64,000 nt of DNA. It comes from Theocolax elegans. Taxonomy: Eukaryota; Arthropoda; Insecta; Hymenoptera; Cerocephalidae. The stretch spans positions 58,223,623 to 58,287,622 of the forward strand of contig CM047429.1 of NCBI GenBank assembly GCA_026168455.1. Direction: 5' to 3'. Position numbers and translations under genes: made by a program. Every line of letters begins with the position of its first letter. The stretch's first letter is position 1. The notes under the pieces were generated by a model, which saw nothing but the letters and a program-made list of their open reading frames with translations, had not been told where the DNA came from and did no database searches. Below, piece by piece: positions 13,383 through 26,000 of this stretch.

Positions 13383-16300
13383 GATGTACGATGTAAACGC
13401 GATTTTGGAACGGGTGCGTATATGTCAAATTTGGGGTAGGAAACCCATTTTTTTTCTATACGAGTGCACAATTAGTCTATAATAATTTTTCACCTAACTT
13501 GCGATGGTTGTGATATTGAAAACCAATATTTAATACATTAAAATTTAATTTACTAATATAGGTATCGAAATATAGTACATACTATTAAAATACAATAATA
13601 GCTCTTTGCAAAACAAAAACTCGCTATTGCTTTTTTAAAATAATTTTTCAAATATTCTTTATCAAAAATGAAATTTCTTCATTAATGCAATGAAGTTGCT
13701 ATAATAATTAAAAATTTAAAGATCGTTTCTTTTCCCGTTTACATTAGCTACCTCTAGTTTCAATTTTCAGGAATAAATAATAAAGCATTACTTTATATTA
13801 AGTACAAGTAAAATAAAAATGTTATCTTTATATTTACTTTGTCAAAGGAAAACGTTCAACAATTTTCAAATATGTATTATTTTAGATGCAAGAATAGTTA
13901 AATAACGATGTCACACCTTGCAGCGAAACTCCAAAGCTACACTCGACAGATTTTCAAGCGATATTTAAAGTTATATAATCAGTGGAATTGGTTACGAAGA
14001 AAGAAGGAAGAGGTTTTAAGAAAATTAAAAAAAGTTTTAACTTTTTGAAATAACACATACACATCGCAATTTTCTATTCCATTACTCTAGTGAATACCCA
14101 GAGTACAAAATTTATTAATGCATGTATTTCAATTACTTTATCGCTATACATAAATTTATATTATTATTAGTCAACAAATATAATTATCATATTAAAATAG
14201 AAAACAAAAAGAAATTTACACTCGACGAATAATTTAGTATTCACAAACCAGTATAGATAAAAAATTCTATACTAAAAACAAAAAGAATTTTCTTTCAACA
14301 TTATAAAATTACATATTTAATGTATTTTAAATGTAATTATTTTACCATAAAACACAATAGATCACTTTAATGGTTCTTTAAAAAAAGTCGAAAATCAATT
14401 TTCAATTTGACGTGTATATGGGCTCCGAGCGCGAACGAGAAAATCAGCGAGTTGATAACAAGCCTTAGCTAAGCTTCGTTTCAAATATTTAAAAAGTAAA
14501 ATTTTAATTGCGCTAACACACAATCAGTATACGATGAGCTTGTGTAACAAAAGAATTTAATCAAAATATCATCATCGACATTAAATGTTTCCAGTTTGAC
14601 CCACTAGTTTTTATTATATTATAATAGATAAGCATATACACAGATAAATCTTAAAATTATATGAAGTTTGCTGAAATAATTGAGCTAAATATTGATGTAT
14701 ATACCTATAGATTCAAAACAAAACAATATAAAATTCCAACGCTTTGACGTACTTTTAAATTACATTATAAATCCGATAAAGCATTTTAAAACGAGAATAA
14801 TGCAAAGTATAAATAAAAGCATATTTTAATTTTGACGCTTAACGCATATCGATATCGTTTAATTTTACTTTGAAACAAAGTAATCCATACAAGTTGATTT
14901 TATAATTTTATAAATCTAATTGCATTACAATTTAATAAATTGGTAGTACCAGTTTTTAAATATAAAATATATACGAAATGCAATTAATGCGCTATAAAGT
15001 TTCAATGTTGATAAAAAATAATTCAATTAAAAAAGTAATTGTACATAATACGTATGTGGAGGTATAAATCACGTATGCGTTCTCGACAATTTTCATCGTA
15101 TTATATTATTGCCTCGAATGTGTATAGTTATTAGAGTGAGATAACGCCATTCAACAATTTTATTAAATGCTCCAGTTTAATGGTGTTATCGAGTGAGTGA
15201 CCGTCATTTCCCAGTCATCCGCCTTTCTCAATGATGAAACGTTTCTTCGTTCATTCTAGTACATTTTATCGAATGCTATAGTATACATATATATACATAC
15301 GTACATTTCAATTTTATCGGCTAGAACGATTTTATAAAAGCAGATTAATTTATAATGGTTATATTCTATACTTGGTTTATACACAAATGAAGTTAGATCA
15401 ATGAAGAAAAACTAAACTTCGATTACTAGTTTAAAAATTTTAGTTTTGATTATTGAGAGTCAAGTGTACGTGACTGTCCCAATCATGTTTTACACATTTA
15501 AAGATGTAATATATAACTTGATAAGCTGCAGATAATTAAGAATGTGTTATTATTTTTATAAATGACTTTAACAACTATTAACACATTTTTGTGAAATTAT
15601 AAAATTGAATAGTATGTGTATATATATCCTCCATCTATCAATGTTTGAAAACGTCCGTCCGTATATAATTAATATTGTTAGTATATTGCTTCAATGTTTA
15701 CTACAAATAATTTTAAAAATATCAATGAATATTTCCATTCGATCATGTCCAGATGGAATACATAGAATTAAATTCAGTGTAATTTTACTATCAACTTTTT
15801 CGCATCATTTTTCTTTTTTGAACTATTGATCATTCCATAAGTAATACTGCCTTACTATATACGTACAATAAAACTTACAATATCAATAGCAAATTAAAAT
15901 TAAATTATTCATATATTTACAAAGAAAATTAATAACGAAAGTAGAATCGTTCGAACATAAATATGCTGTTAAGAAGAGTATTTTTAAAGTTGCAGTCCCA
16001 CATTTTATCCGTTTCATTCCATTTATATCTTAAATTAGGTCGCAATGAGTATGAATTAGTCTAATAAAAAAATTATAATCGAGAGTAATTCTATATTACA
16101 CAATTTTCACATTACAACGCTTTAGAGTTCATTTTTCATTTACATACTTATATATAGAAATTTTAAAATATCACGTATTTTAGATGAATAAATTTTCCTT
16201 TTCAACTGTTCATGCTGCGACGAAAGTTATTAGATATTTATATATAATGACTTATAATAATAATGATAATTACAATATTTGTCTAGCTAATCTAATTATT

Positions 16301-17920
16301 GATATCTACATTAATATACTTTCATTACACACACGCTAATATAGTACATCGATTTATTTTCTCAAAGGAAAAAGTATAATTACCAATAACATTTATTTGT
16401 ATATTATCGCATTGATATCGTTTTATAGACATTTATTTATTCTGTCATTTTTCAAATACTATATCTATGTATGTATGATTTTATTCTTGAATTAAATAAT
16501 TTTAATACTGTACAGTTACAATGAATAGGATATATCAGTGAAAAAGATAATTTCATAGAGATTAGTACAATCCATTGATCCATTATTATGATTCGAGTTA
16601 CTTGTATAACGTTATACCGAGTTCAATGCTACATTCGAAAGATCAATAATTTATAAGAAATCAACTATTGTTACAAAACGTATTTATCGGTAATTTTAAT
16701 ATTCATTATATCAACAGTCCATTATATGAAAAAAAGCAATTTTTTCTGGATGAACCTCACTAATGACATACACCATAAATAATTCATGCAAGATTTATCG
16801 ATTACAATACTAAAGAAAACCGTCGGTAATTTCCGTCGAATAACCGAAATATATATGTATACCTGAAAGACTTATATACACACAACTTTTTCTTAGAATA
16901 ATACGCGAAATGTATATAACATAGAATATTTGGCGACATCGAAAACTCCCCTTGAATCAGGACTGGTAGAAGAAAAAAATATGGAGAAAACCCACGTGAA
17001 CGCGAAATCCCTTGACGTATAAAGAGGGAAGAAGGTAGGTATATATGGTTGACGCACGCGCATGGATCAAAGGTGTGTGACGCCGTACACGTTTCTCATT
17101 TCGCTTGGACTCTTATTTTTCCTTGAGCTGAAGAGAACCCCGAAGGAGTCGTAATTGCCTCTCCCTCGTGTGCGCCTCCCTTTTCTTCGTTGCCCGATTA
17201 CGCGAGAGTTCACCTTGCTTCGCGTTTATTGCTTCGGCTTCCAAGCGATTTCTCTTTCGGTGAATCCTTTTTTTTTCTTTCCTCTTTTTATTCCTTCGAA
17301 ATCTCGCGTAATTTTGGTATATATATACACACACATTATGTACACGAATTCAGAGTTTATTAATTGGTAATTTATGAGGTCGAAACAGAGGGCAAAAATC
17401 AAGAATGCGAGACGTTTCCCTTATTAAATACGTGATGGGCATCTATACCAAGGTCTCGTCTGTAATCGGGCCGCGTCTCTTATTTTGCAGGTGAAAAATT
17501 ATTGTACTTTCTTCTTCTCTCTTTTTTTTTTTTTTGATTTGATGAAGTATACGTAATTTATGCAGCTAAGAACTTTTGGATAGATGGAAAATTTAAATGC
17601 GGTACGCTTCGAGTTTCTTTACTCCCCCATGTGCTCTTCTTCGGTTTTACTTTAAAAACTTCCCTTGGATGATAATATTTCGTTTTTTTTCTCTTTTTCA
17701 TTTTTTATTACCTAATAGTAATTGGAAATCATGGACATCGAAGGAATCGTACGTTTCCGGACTTTCTTCAGGAAGTATGAATTATTTTATTAACTGTTAA
17801 ATTTTTCGAGTTTAATATATGAATATTTAATTATAATTGAAACCTTATACCTTCAACAGTTAAAAGTATTTGATAATTTTAAACTTACGCACGCTTCTGT
17901 ACAATTTAACAGCAATACTC
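13383..17920. other. AT-rich noncoding DNA, probably intron
   Basis: No coding region is recognisable. The stretch is AT-rich apart from a GC-richer islet at about 17,000-17,300. A short imperfect hairpin occurs at 15,140-15,190: a 12-bp stem with one G:U pair and a 27-nt loop. A weak minus-strand acceptor/donor abutment lies at 16,861-16,864. Confidence 0.45.
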
Positions 17921-17940
17921 ACCTGAAACAAAAAATAAGT
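17917..17940 (-). promoter_or_regulatory. Candidate recursive splice site (ratchet point)
   Basis: On the minus strand the sequence reads TTTTTTGTTTCAG|GTGAGT: a pyrimidine tract and strong acceptor abut a strong donor with no exon between them. The junction is between 17,923 and 17,922. Drosophila genes with very long introns use such zero-length exons as ratchet points, with consensus Y-tract-CAG|GTRAGT. It lies about 18.5 kb into the inferred first intron of the gene starting at 36,501, on the matching strand. A branch-like TACTAC stretch lies just upstream. Use in vivo is inference. Confidence 0.5.
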
Positions 17941-17975
17941 AGTACAAAATTAAATGATTTTTTATATGAAAATTT

Positions 17976-18628
17976 TTAAGGGGACCAGCCACTGTTAAAA
18001 CTAATGAAAACAATTTTTAATAATGTTTTGTTTTTACAGTAATTGTTAAAATTAATTTAATATTTTAAATATTAACAGCCATAAGTGCTCTAAAAAACAA
18101 TTACTTTAAGCTTGATTAGAACAGTCAATACAGTTTTTCTGGTTGTCGCACTATAACTTAATGAATTTTCATCGGATTGAGGTTTAGTTAATTGAAATAG
18201 TTAAATACATTAAAAATGTCAGAACAACAAGTTTTGGCACCAAAAGCGCATAATTTTGAAAAATGAAAAAAATGCGACATTTTTGGAGCCTAATTTTCTT
18301 ATATGATCATTTTTAATATTCAGTTTCGCTCAGTTCTTAAGCTTTTCAATTATCTTTCAAATGCGACTAGACTAGACCTCAATTCGATGAAAATTCATTG
18401 AGTTAGTTTCCGACAACCGCAGGAAAACTGAGTTCACGCTAAACCGCGTACAACTGAAATACAAAATAAATATTTTTGGGTCTAACCGGACTTTAATTAC
18501 TGCCTTTATAAAATACTTATATGACTGATAAAATTCAAAATATTACTTTTATTTTAACAATGTCTACAGTGAACAAAACATTAAAAATAGTTTTTATTAT
18601 TAGTTTTGATACTTGCTTGTCCCCTTAA
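17976..18628. mobile_element. Foldback (near-palindromic) MITE flanked by TTAA
   Basis: The element starts TTAA-GGGGACCAGC and ends GCTTGTCCCC-TTAA. The arms match imperfectly over most of their length. For example, a stretch with TTCATCGGATTGAGGT near 18,169-18,184 is matched inverted by ACCTCAATTCGATGAA near 18,376-18,391. The whole unit could fold into one long hairpin. A TTAA target duplication is typical of the piggyBac superfamily, so a piggyBac-derived non-autonomous element is plausible. No transposase frame is present. Confidence 0.7.
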
Positions 18629-21068
18629 GAATACAAAATATAAATTTTATTATTAAAAATATTCAAACATTCTATCATTCCAGATAACAAGCAATCAAAA
18701 CTTTTCAAAATCGATGACGGACTTTGACAATTCAATTATTTTGTCATTCCTCCTTCGTGTCTCTTTTTTACAATAGTAAAGTTAAAACAAAATCGAATTA
18801 AAACTCTAATAAATTTAGTGAATTTTAATGGGAACTCATTTTAATATTTGAAACATTTAGTACTTTTTACCTCGAATTCAATTGAGTGCAATAAAAAAGG
18901 TTAAAATTATTTTTCCTGTTAGGTTTTCAACATCTTTTTCACGCTTGCTGGACAAAATGTGGAGTTTTAATTCGGAAAGTTTCGATTCGAAAAGAGGATG
19001 ATAAAATACAAGTATTCCAACGTTTTAAGCTATACGCGAACAAGTTCAACGGAAAATATATAGATTTTTAAACATGTTTAAAATGGATTCAATACGGATG
19101 TTGAAAGTTTAAGTCATATTATTTTATTTTGCAATAAACCACAATTTTTGAGAATCTAATATGTTTTATTATGCATAAAAGTATTAAACTATAAAGTTAA
19201 TGTTTGTTTGGTAGATATTCGTAACTTATACGCTACAACAAGCTAAGAATCTGCAAATTACAAATTCTCGAGAGTTTATACAGATTTACATATTTTAATC
19301 GTAAAAAATGAAATCTTGCAAAAGTTTTACATTTTTGCAACTTTGTAATAATTTTTTGCATAATGTACAATTTTAAAATAGGACAAAATTTAAAATTTAC
19401 CATTAGTATTATTTTTACATTTAACTATCTAAATAGCTTTTGATATTCTTATCGTGTTTAATAAAAGTTTACATTTTTTCAATCTTTTAAGATACACGGA
19501 ATAATTAAATGAAATTCATTTTTGCTTAATTTGTATCACCAAACACTTAAATAAAAAAGGTGGAGTTTATAATTTTCAATAAAACTATTAAAGAACCTCG
19601 AAATACTTGAAAAGTTCCTCTTTAACACTGAAAAATTCTACAAGTGGACGCGTTATTTCCATTTCTTTCAAATATCGATGCATTTCAGAAAAATACGACC
19701 CTCGAAAGAATCGCGACATGCCTTGCATTTTCTATACTTTCGCCGCATCGTCAAAAGCCAAAAATTCGAAGGCGTTACCACCTTCATACCTATATATTTT
19801 ATCGCTCGTGCGCGCAGCTTTATTCTTTTGTTTCCTCATTTTCAAGCGAGATAAAATTTTTCCTCTACACGAAAATGTGAAACTGAAAAATATGAAAATG
19901 TCAATTCCCAAGTTCCAATCCTCTTCGGGGATCGACGCGTTTTCCTTTCCTCGTTCTTTTCTTGCGGTCGTATTTTTTACGCGTAACTTTCTCTCCTCCG
20001 TTACTATATCATTGTACTCGAGGATTTGTACGTTCATTTTTTCCCGTTGGCTAATGCAGAAGATTTTTTTAAACGAGTAAAATAACGTTTAAAATGTATT
20101 GTTTGCTTTTATCATTTTTATGCGATTAGCAAGATGCGGTGTTAAAATGATTGTAAACTCGTGGGTTGGTATATAATCGCCTATATTTTCAGCTTATTTA
20201 CTTCGTTCTTATCGAGTATGTCTACACGTGCCGTGAAAAAGTTTTAAGAAATTTCTTAAAGCTTGGAGATTTTCTTACTTTTTATTGTAAATATTTATCG
20301 AGCGTCTGGGTTGCTTAATAATTCGTTTTTTTAATGTTACCGCTATACACTCTTTTTTCATTCCTTAATAATCCCGTCAAATCTTCCTCATTTTTATATC
20401 TGACAAACACGTTTTTTTATAACGCTAAGTGATATTTTTTAAAGCTACAACAGAAAAAGATTTCAAATAAGATAGAATAAGAAACTTTTTTTCAAAAATA
20501 CACGTTAATGTTTTGAACTTGTATTATATAAATTTAATCCGTGCAGATCTGACTTTAAAAAAATACATTAAAAACGAATGATATTACTTAATTTCATATT
20601 AAAATTTTGCAGACAAACATAATTGAATGAAGCTATAATACTTTGCAACATTAGGTAAAAAATCCTACGAAACAGGCAAATATACAATTACGTCCTAATA
20701 CCAGAATTACAATAACGCTGAATCATAAAGAAAATATAAATGTCAATATTTTTTTAATTTCAGTCGTTCGTTTTGACGAACGCATAATTAGCTTGTAAGA
20801 AAATTAAAGACAACGAAAGAAAAAGAAAAAAGGTATCGAAGAAGGCAGGTAAAAGTAATTTTATGCAAATTTACTTTACGAAGAAAATCATTAATTGCGA
20901 TGAATAGAGAGAAAAAAGTGTAGGGATAGAAAATTTGAGCAATTTAAGAGGCAACTGAATATATACACCAGGTAGAAAAAGAGGAAACTTGTACACCTCG
21001 TCCGTTTTTCCATCGAGTTAAGTATACATATATACCAGCATCCATAAGGCCAACAATAACAAAAAGCT

Positions 21069-21107
<39 letters not shown>
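21069..21107. repeat. (GA)n microsatellite
   Basis: Uninterrupted GA dinucleotide run of about 39 bp at the edge of a GC-rich islet that also carries GCC-type triplet runs to about 21,422. Confidence 0.95.
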
Positions 21108-21110
<3 letters not shown>

Positions 21111-22897
21111 CCGGTAAATCGACGGAGGGTCAAAATAAGCGGAGGGAACTTAATTTTTTTCCATCTTCCTCTAGCAAGAGCGCAAGGGGAGAGCAGGAGA
21201 GTCGAGAAGAAGGAACAAAAAAAAACGAGGGCAAACAGCAGCGGCAGCAGGAATCCCGGGAGCACTTGGACGTTCCCCTTACAAGGTATATATACACAAT
21301 ACAAGAGCCGATCCTCTCAAATACCTTTTCTCGTTTCTTTTTCGTCTATATAGTAACAACGGCAGCGCCGGCAATGGCGGCGGTGGTGGCATCATCATCG
21401 CCGCCGCCGCTGCCGCCGCCGAATTCGTTTTATAAATGGATTCCTTTGTCTTGCGGGCGCGCTGCATTTCTCGTTCCCTCGATTTGCATCGAATGGCACT
21501 GGAGAATAAAAATGAGGACCAAAAGCGAAATTGCAAATTGTCCTCGATGAAGTTAGCGTCGATGCTCCTTCGATTTCCGGGACTCCGAGGTTCTAGTTTT
21601 CCTGAACTTTCACAGCTGCGGAATGCCTTTGCCGTGTGATTATTTGCAGAAACGCTTTTTGTTATTCTACGTGCATTCCGTAAAATTGATGATTTTCAAT
21701 AGCTTCTAAAGCTAAGGATATATATACATATATTAGATAATACATTTTATTATACTCGAACTTTATCTCTTTCGTTTTACGAACTTCCTTTTAAGAAAAT
21801 TTAATTATTATAATTATGCACCTAGCTAATACATAACGATCGTTAAATCAAGAGTTTCTAATTAGAAAGTTGTAGTTTTCTATGTATTATGAATTACATT
21901 AAATTTTCTTTAAAATAATAATATTGTTTTTATTTTATAAACGACGCATTTCGACTACATGCGCCAAATACATCTTGTGAATCAATAGCCTAAAATTGGG
22001 TCATTAACCTTTTAGAAGCCAGAAAACTTGCCAAAATTGTTTCTATATGTATGAGTTGAATTAACGTTATAAGTATTCAAGCCCGCAAAAGATTAATGGC
22101 ATATCGATACATTTTTTTAAAATTATATACATCGATCGTAAATCTGTTTAATTGAAAAAATATATAATAATACCATGCTTAATTACTGTGTTCATGGAAC
22201 TCATTTACCCAATGCAATTTTAAGACATAAAAGATGCAATATTTTCCATGGGAAAATCAGTGCCAACCCCGTGAATCTTTAACTGCGCACTTTTCAGAAA
22301 TGACTATTCAAGTACAGCTTGCGAATCGTACATTATTCTTTTTTTCTTATATTCTCGAGAAATTTTAAAAAGCATTATAATTAAATTATTCAATAAATAT
22401 AGGAAAGAATACAACTTTGTAAAAATTGAAAAATGTTGGTTTGTACGATTCGTATTTACTTAAAGATACGATGATCCTTTTGAAACGCAATTAATCACTT
22501 AAAACCACTCAAGAATAAATAGATATAGATAAACAAGTAAAACAAACAGGTGTATATATAACCCGCACACAACTGTATACAACACGAAATAACAACACAA
22601 AATTATACAACGAAATTCGCACGTAAATATAAGTATATACAGGCGTTTTAAAGTCGCGATATACGGTGACATGCGCGATAATTTCACACCTATGCGTGTG
22701 TGCGTGTGGGGGAAGGGAAGAGAGAGATAGAGAGAAAGAGAGAGCAAAAACAAAGCATTGTAATGAAAGCGTACGGACAAATTGTTCCACGCGCGCATGA
22801 TTATTTATTACATCCTATGAATAAACGGTTCCGAGTTTTATAATAAGTGGAATCTTGATATACATATTCATCGTTATGTTTGCATTTTTTTTATACT

Positions 22898-23004
22898 TGA
22901 CGTCAATGATCCGTTTTCGATTTTATTGCTGGATGATTATTTAGGATTGTATGCGCATGTGAGGCGAGAATAATTATTTTGTAATAAAAATTACTATGAC
23001 GTCA
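22898..23004. promoter_or_regulatory. Pair of perfect CRE (TGACGTCA) sites
   Basis: Two exact TGACGTCA palindromes, 22,898-22,905 and 22,997-23,004, lie 99 bp apart in otherwise AT-rich DNA. This is the canonical CREB/ATF binding sequence. A chance pair so close together in AT-rich sequence is unlikely but possible. An intronic enhancer is inference. Confidence 0.3.
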
Positions 23005-26000
23005 CAGGGAATATGATCAATATTATTAACTGGTAGAGAAAAACCAACTTAAAAAATAGTAATGTGTGTTAATAAATCGTCACAATTTTTATCACCGTCA
23101 TTTTTCCTCTGTGAAGAAAAAAATCAAATGGTGAAGTGTAGAATATTTATAAATAATGTGCTATAATATGGTATTAAAATAGAATAATTATATCGATATT
23201 TCAATAAGTGAAATATATAAATTTGAATAAACACAATATAATTGAATTTAATTTTCTGATATATATTGCGAATAAAGCTTGTAATAATAATTTTGTTATC
23301 TACGTGCTTCAATAAACTCATAATTTCTAGCTTATTATCTGTATTATTATTTTACCCATTATCGAACTTTTATTTTATATTATATCAGTAATGTCAACAA
23401 TACATAATATTCTTAGTGTTTAAAATATAAATTCTCATTTGGACAAGAGAGTTAATAATTTAGTAAAAAATATATTAATCTTGCATGCGCTAACAAACAA
23501 ATTCTTCGTAATATATTGTATTTACACATTTTATTAATAATGTATTGTATTATTATATATTTTAACATATTTTAATTTTATCTGATACAATTTATTTAAA
23601 TAAAATAAGTTACTTTTTGTGCATCACATATATTTAGTTTAAAATTTATATAAAATTCTAAGGAGATTAATTTTTTTGTGGAAAATATAATTTCATTAAA
23701 TTTGCTAGTTTAGGTATCAAAGTGTAATACAACGAATCTTTCTAAAAAAATTTTATTTATTTTATATTTAAAAATAAAATAAATCGTTAATGAAAGAAAT
23801 AAACAATGAATACCCTTGCCGTAAAACACTAAAAATGTAATATCTATTAAATATCTGGTTCATCTTTATTTTTTAAGTTTTAAATATTAATTCAAACGCT
23901 TTTTAACATTATGATCACACTCATTTTTAGGTTCATCTAATGAATCGTTTTTATTACCCGTTACCACATGAAAAAAATTATAATAAAACATTAATTTTAT
24001 GAGCTAACAAAAACCTACCTAAAGTTTTTAATTGCGATACAAAATATTTGAGCAACGATGTAAATAAATCTATATCTTTCTTATCCATGCTAATGAAAAA
24101 TCGTTTTTGCTACGACTGGAGTAAGTATTAGAATTGATACAATTTATTTGATACATTTAGTGTAATGCAAAATGTGAACGATAAAAAACTAATCTTACAA
24201 AAATACAACTATTTAATTATAAACATTTTTCAAGGTTGATAACTGTTAACCCTCTAGTATGCTAATTAAACTTTCTTTAATTAAATTATCAACATCCGCA
24301 TAGTAATAAGGAGATTTTAAAAGTAAATTGTACATTTAAGTAAATGCAACACAAAGTTTCTTTAACTGAATTTCACAGAGTTTGATAAGGAATTTGATAA
24401 AAGTTGCGCAAATGTTTTCGTGGCTAATGCTTTCTCTCTCGCCGTTTTTCGACCAAAGTTCCAAAAAATAACTATGTCTTAGATGCAGATTTACGTTCCA
24501 GTACTTAAATAATACGAAATAAATTACACCAAGCGTCAAATTAATTCCTATAATTAAAGGCTAATGAACTAAAAGTTACATTGGTGTAAGAAAAATTGCT
24601 TTTTCGAAAATCAATATCCTTTAGTTTGATTGTACAAGCCTCCATATATAGCTCTAGGACAAGCATAAGTCAGCTCTAATAGTTAGTCTAATGATACATT
24701 GATTAATATATTCGAAGATTTCTAAATAACATATAAATCACAGGTTCGAAAGTTTTAATCTGATCGGAACATTTAGCCCGGTATCTGTTATTTCAATTTT
24801 TAACCGAATTAAAAATTCCTCCAGGAAGGGGAGAGGTTGGTGTAATTTATTATCCCCCATGGTATACGGAATCCAACACTTTTGGTATATAGCGCACAGC
24901 GCCCAGGCTTAATCATACGGCTCGAGGAATTTATGGATCTGAGCATATTTTTCTGGCTGTGTTTTATAAAAGAGAAAAACGACAGCTGGCTCATTTTTAA
25001 TAATGCATACATATGGAACGTTTTACTCCGGTAAATTAACTAGAACTTATAATATTCTAATAAATATACACGGCGCCGATTGCCATTAAGAACAACGTAT
25101 TGCTATTTTATTTCGATATCTCCGTTATATGGGTTATAATAAACTGTTCTAATAAATATTATTGTTTCAGCTGTACGTATAAGCACTCGATAATTACTAG
25201 TTTTCAGTTGTACATTATATTAACGGTATATAAAATAAACAAACATTTAGCTTGAAGCCAATCATCCTTTATCAATGAGAGAAAAATCAAATAAATCCTT
25301 TGGTCAATCGTAATGCTTCTATATAGGAATGCGATAATTATACGATAATTCGAGTTACGGCAGAAATTCTCAATTCAGTACTTTATTAACTTCATAACAT
25401 TTTCTCTTGGAATTGCAAGAAAAATGTGTAACAATTCCTATGTTATATATGAAACTTTAAAATTGAAATGATCGAATCGTTTTGTTTACACTATTTTTAA
25501 TTTAAACACCAATATCTATGAGCTTTGACAAAAACGATCGTATGAAAAAGTTATATACGAATAAAATGAAATAAAAATATTAATTGAAAACTTGTTTGCA
25601 TTTTGGACCTACGTCGCACAACCGAATTGGAGTGTATATATTTTTTTATATTTCTTACACAACTAATAACAATATACCTGCAATTCCTAAAAGAAGCTTT
25701 CAATTCATGTAACTTTTATAATTATTATTTAACGCGTACATGATACATTCGACTAATTTATAAATGAAAATATACCCATTTTACAAATTATCGATAACGA
25801 CTACAATTGCTGAAACTGCATTTCATAAGTCTACAAAATAGAACGGTGTACATTTTATCCACAATTAAACGGTTAAAAAAAAGGTTGAAAATCAGAAAAA
25901 CACATATAAACGAATAAAATACTTTGGTAACTCGCGTGGTTTTCTCGCGATATGTATATAATAAAAGAAAAATAAATACGTCAAAACGCGTTTGCAATCA

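Noticed and set aside
19607..20080. 157-residue plus-strand open frame
   Set aside because: Ser/Phe/Lys-rich with competing antisense frames of similar length. It lies in a GC islet with no splice or start support.
21266..21550. Plus-strand frame with Ala/Pro runs
   Set aside because: Produced by GCC/GGC triplet repeats. No splice context or homology.
24809..25012. 67-residue minus-strand open frame in a slightly GC-richer patch
   Set aside because: Considered as an exon or conserved element. No flanking splice sites fit and no family resemblance was seen.
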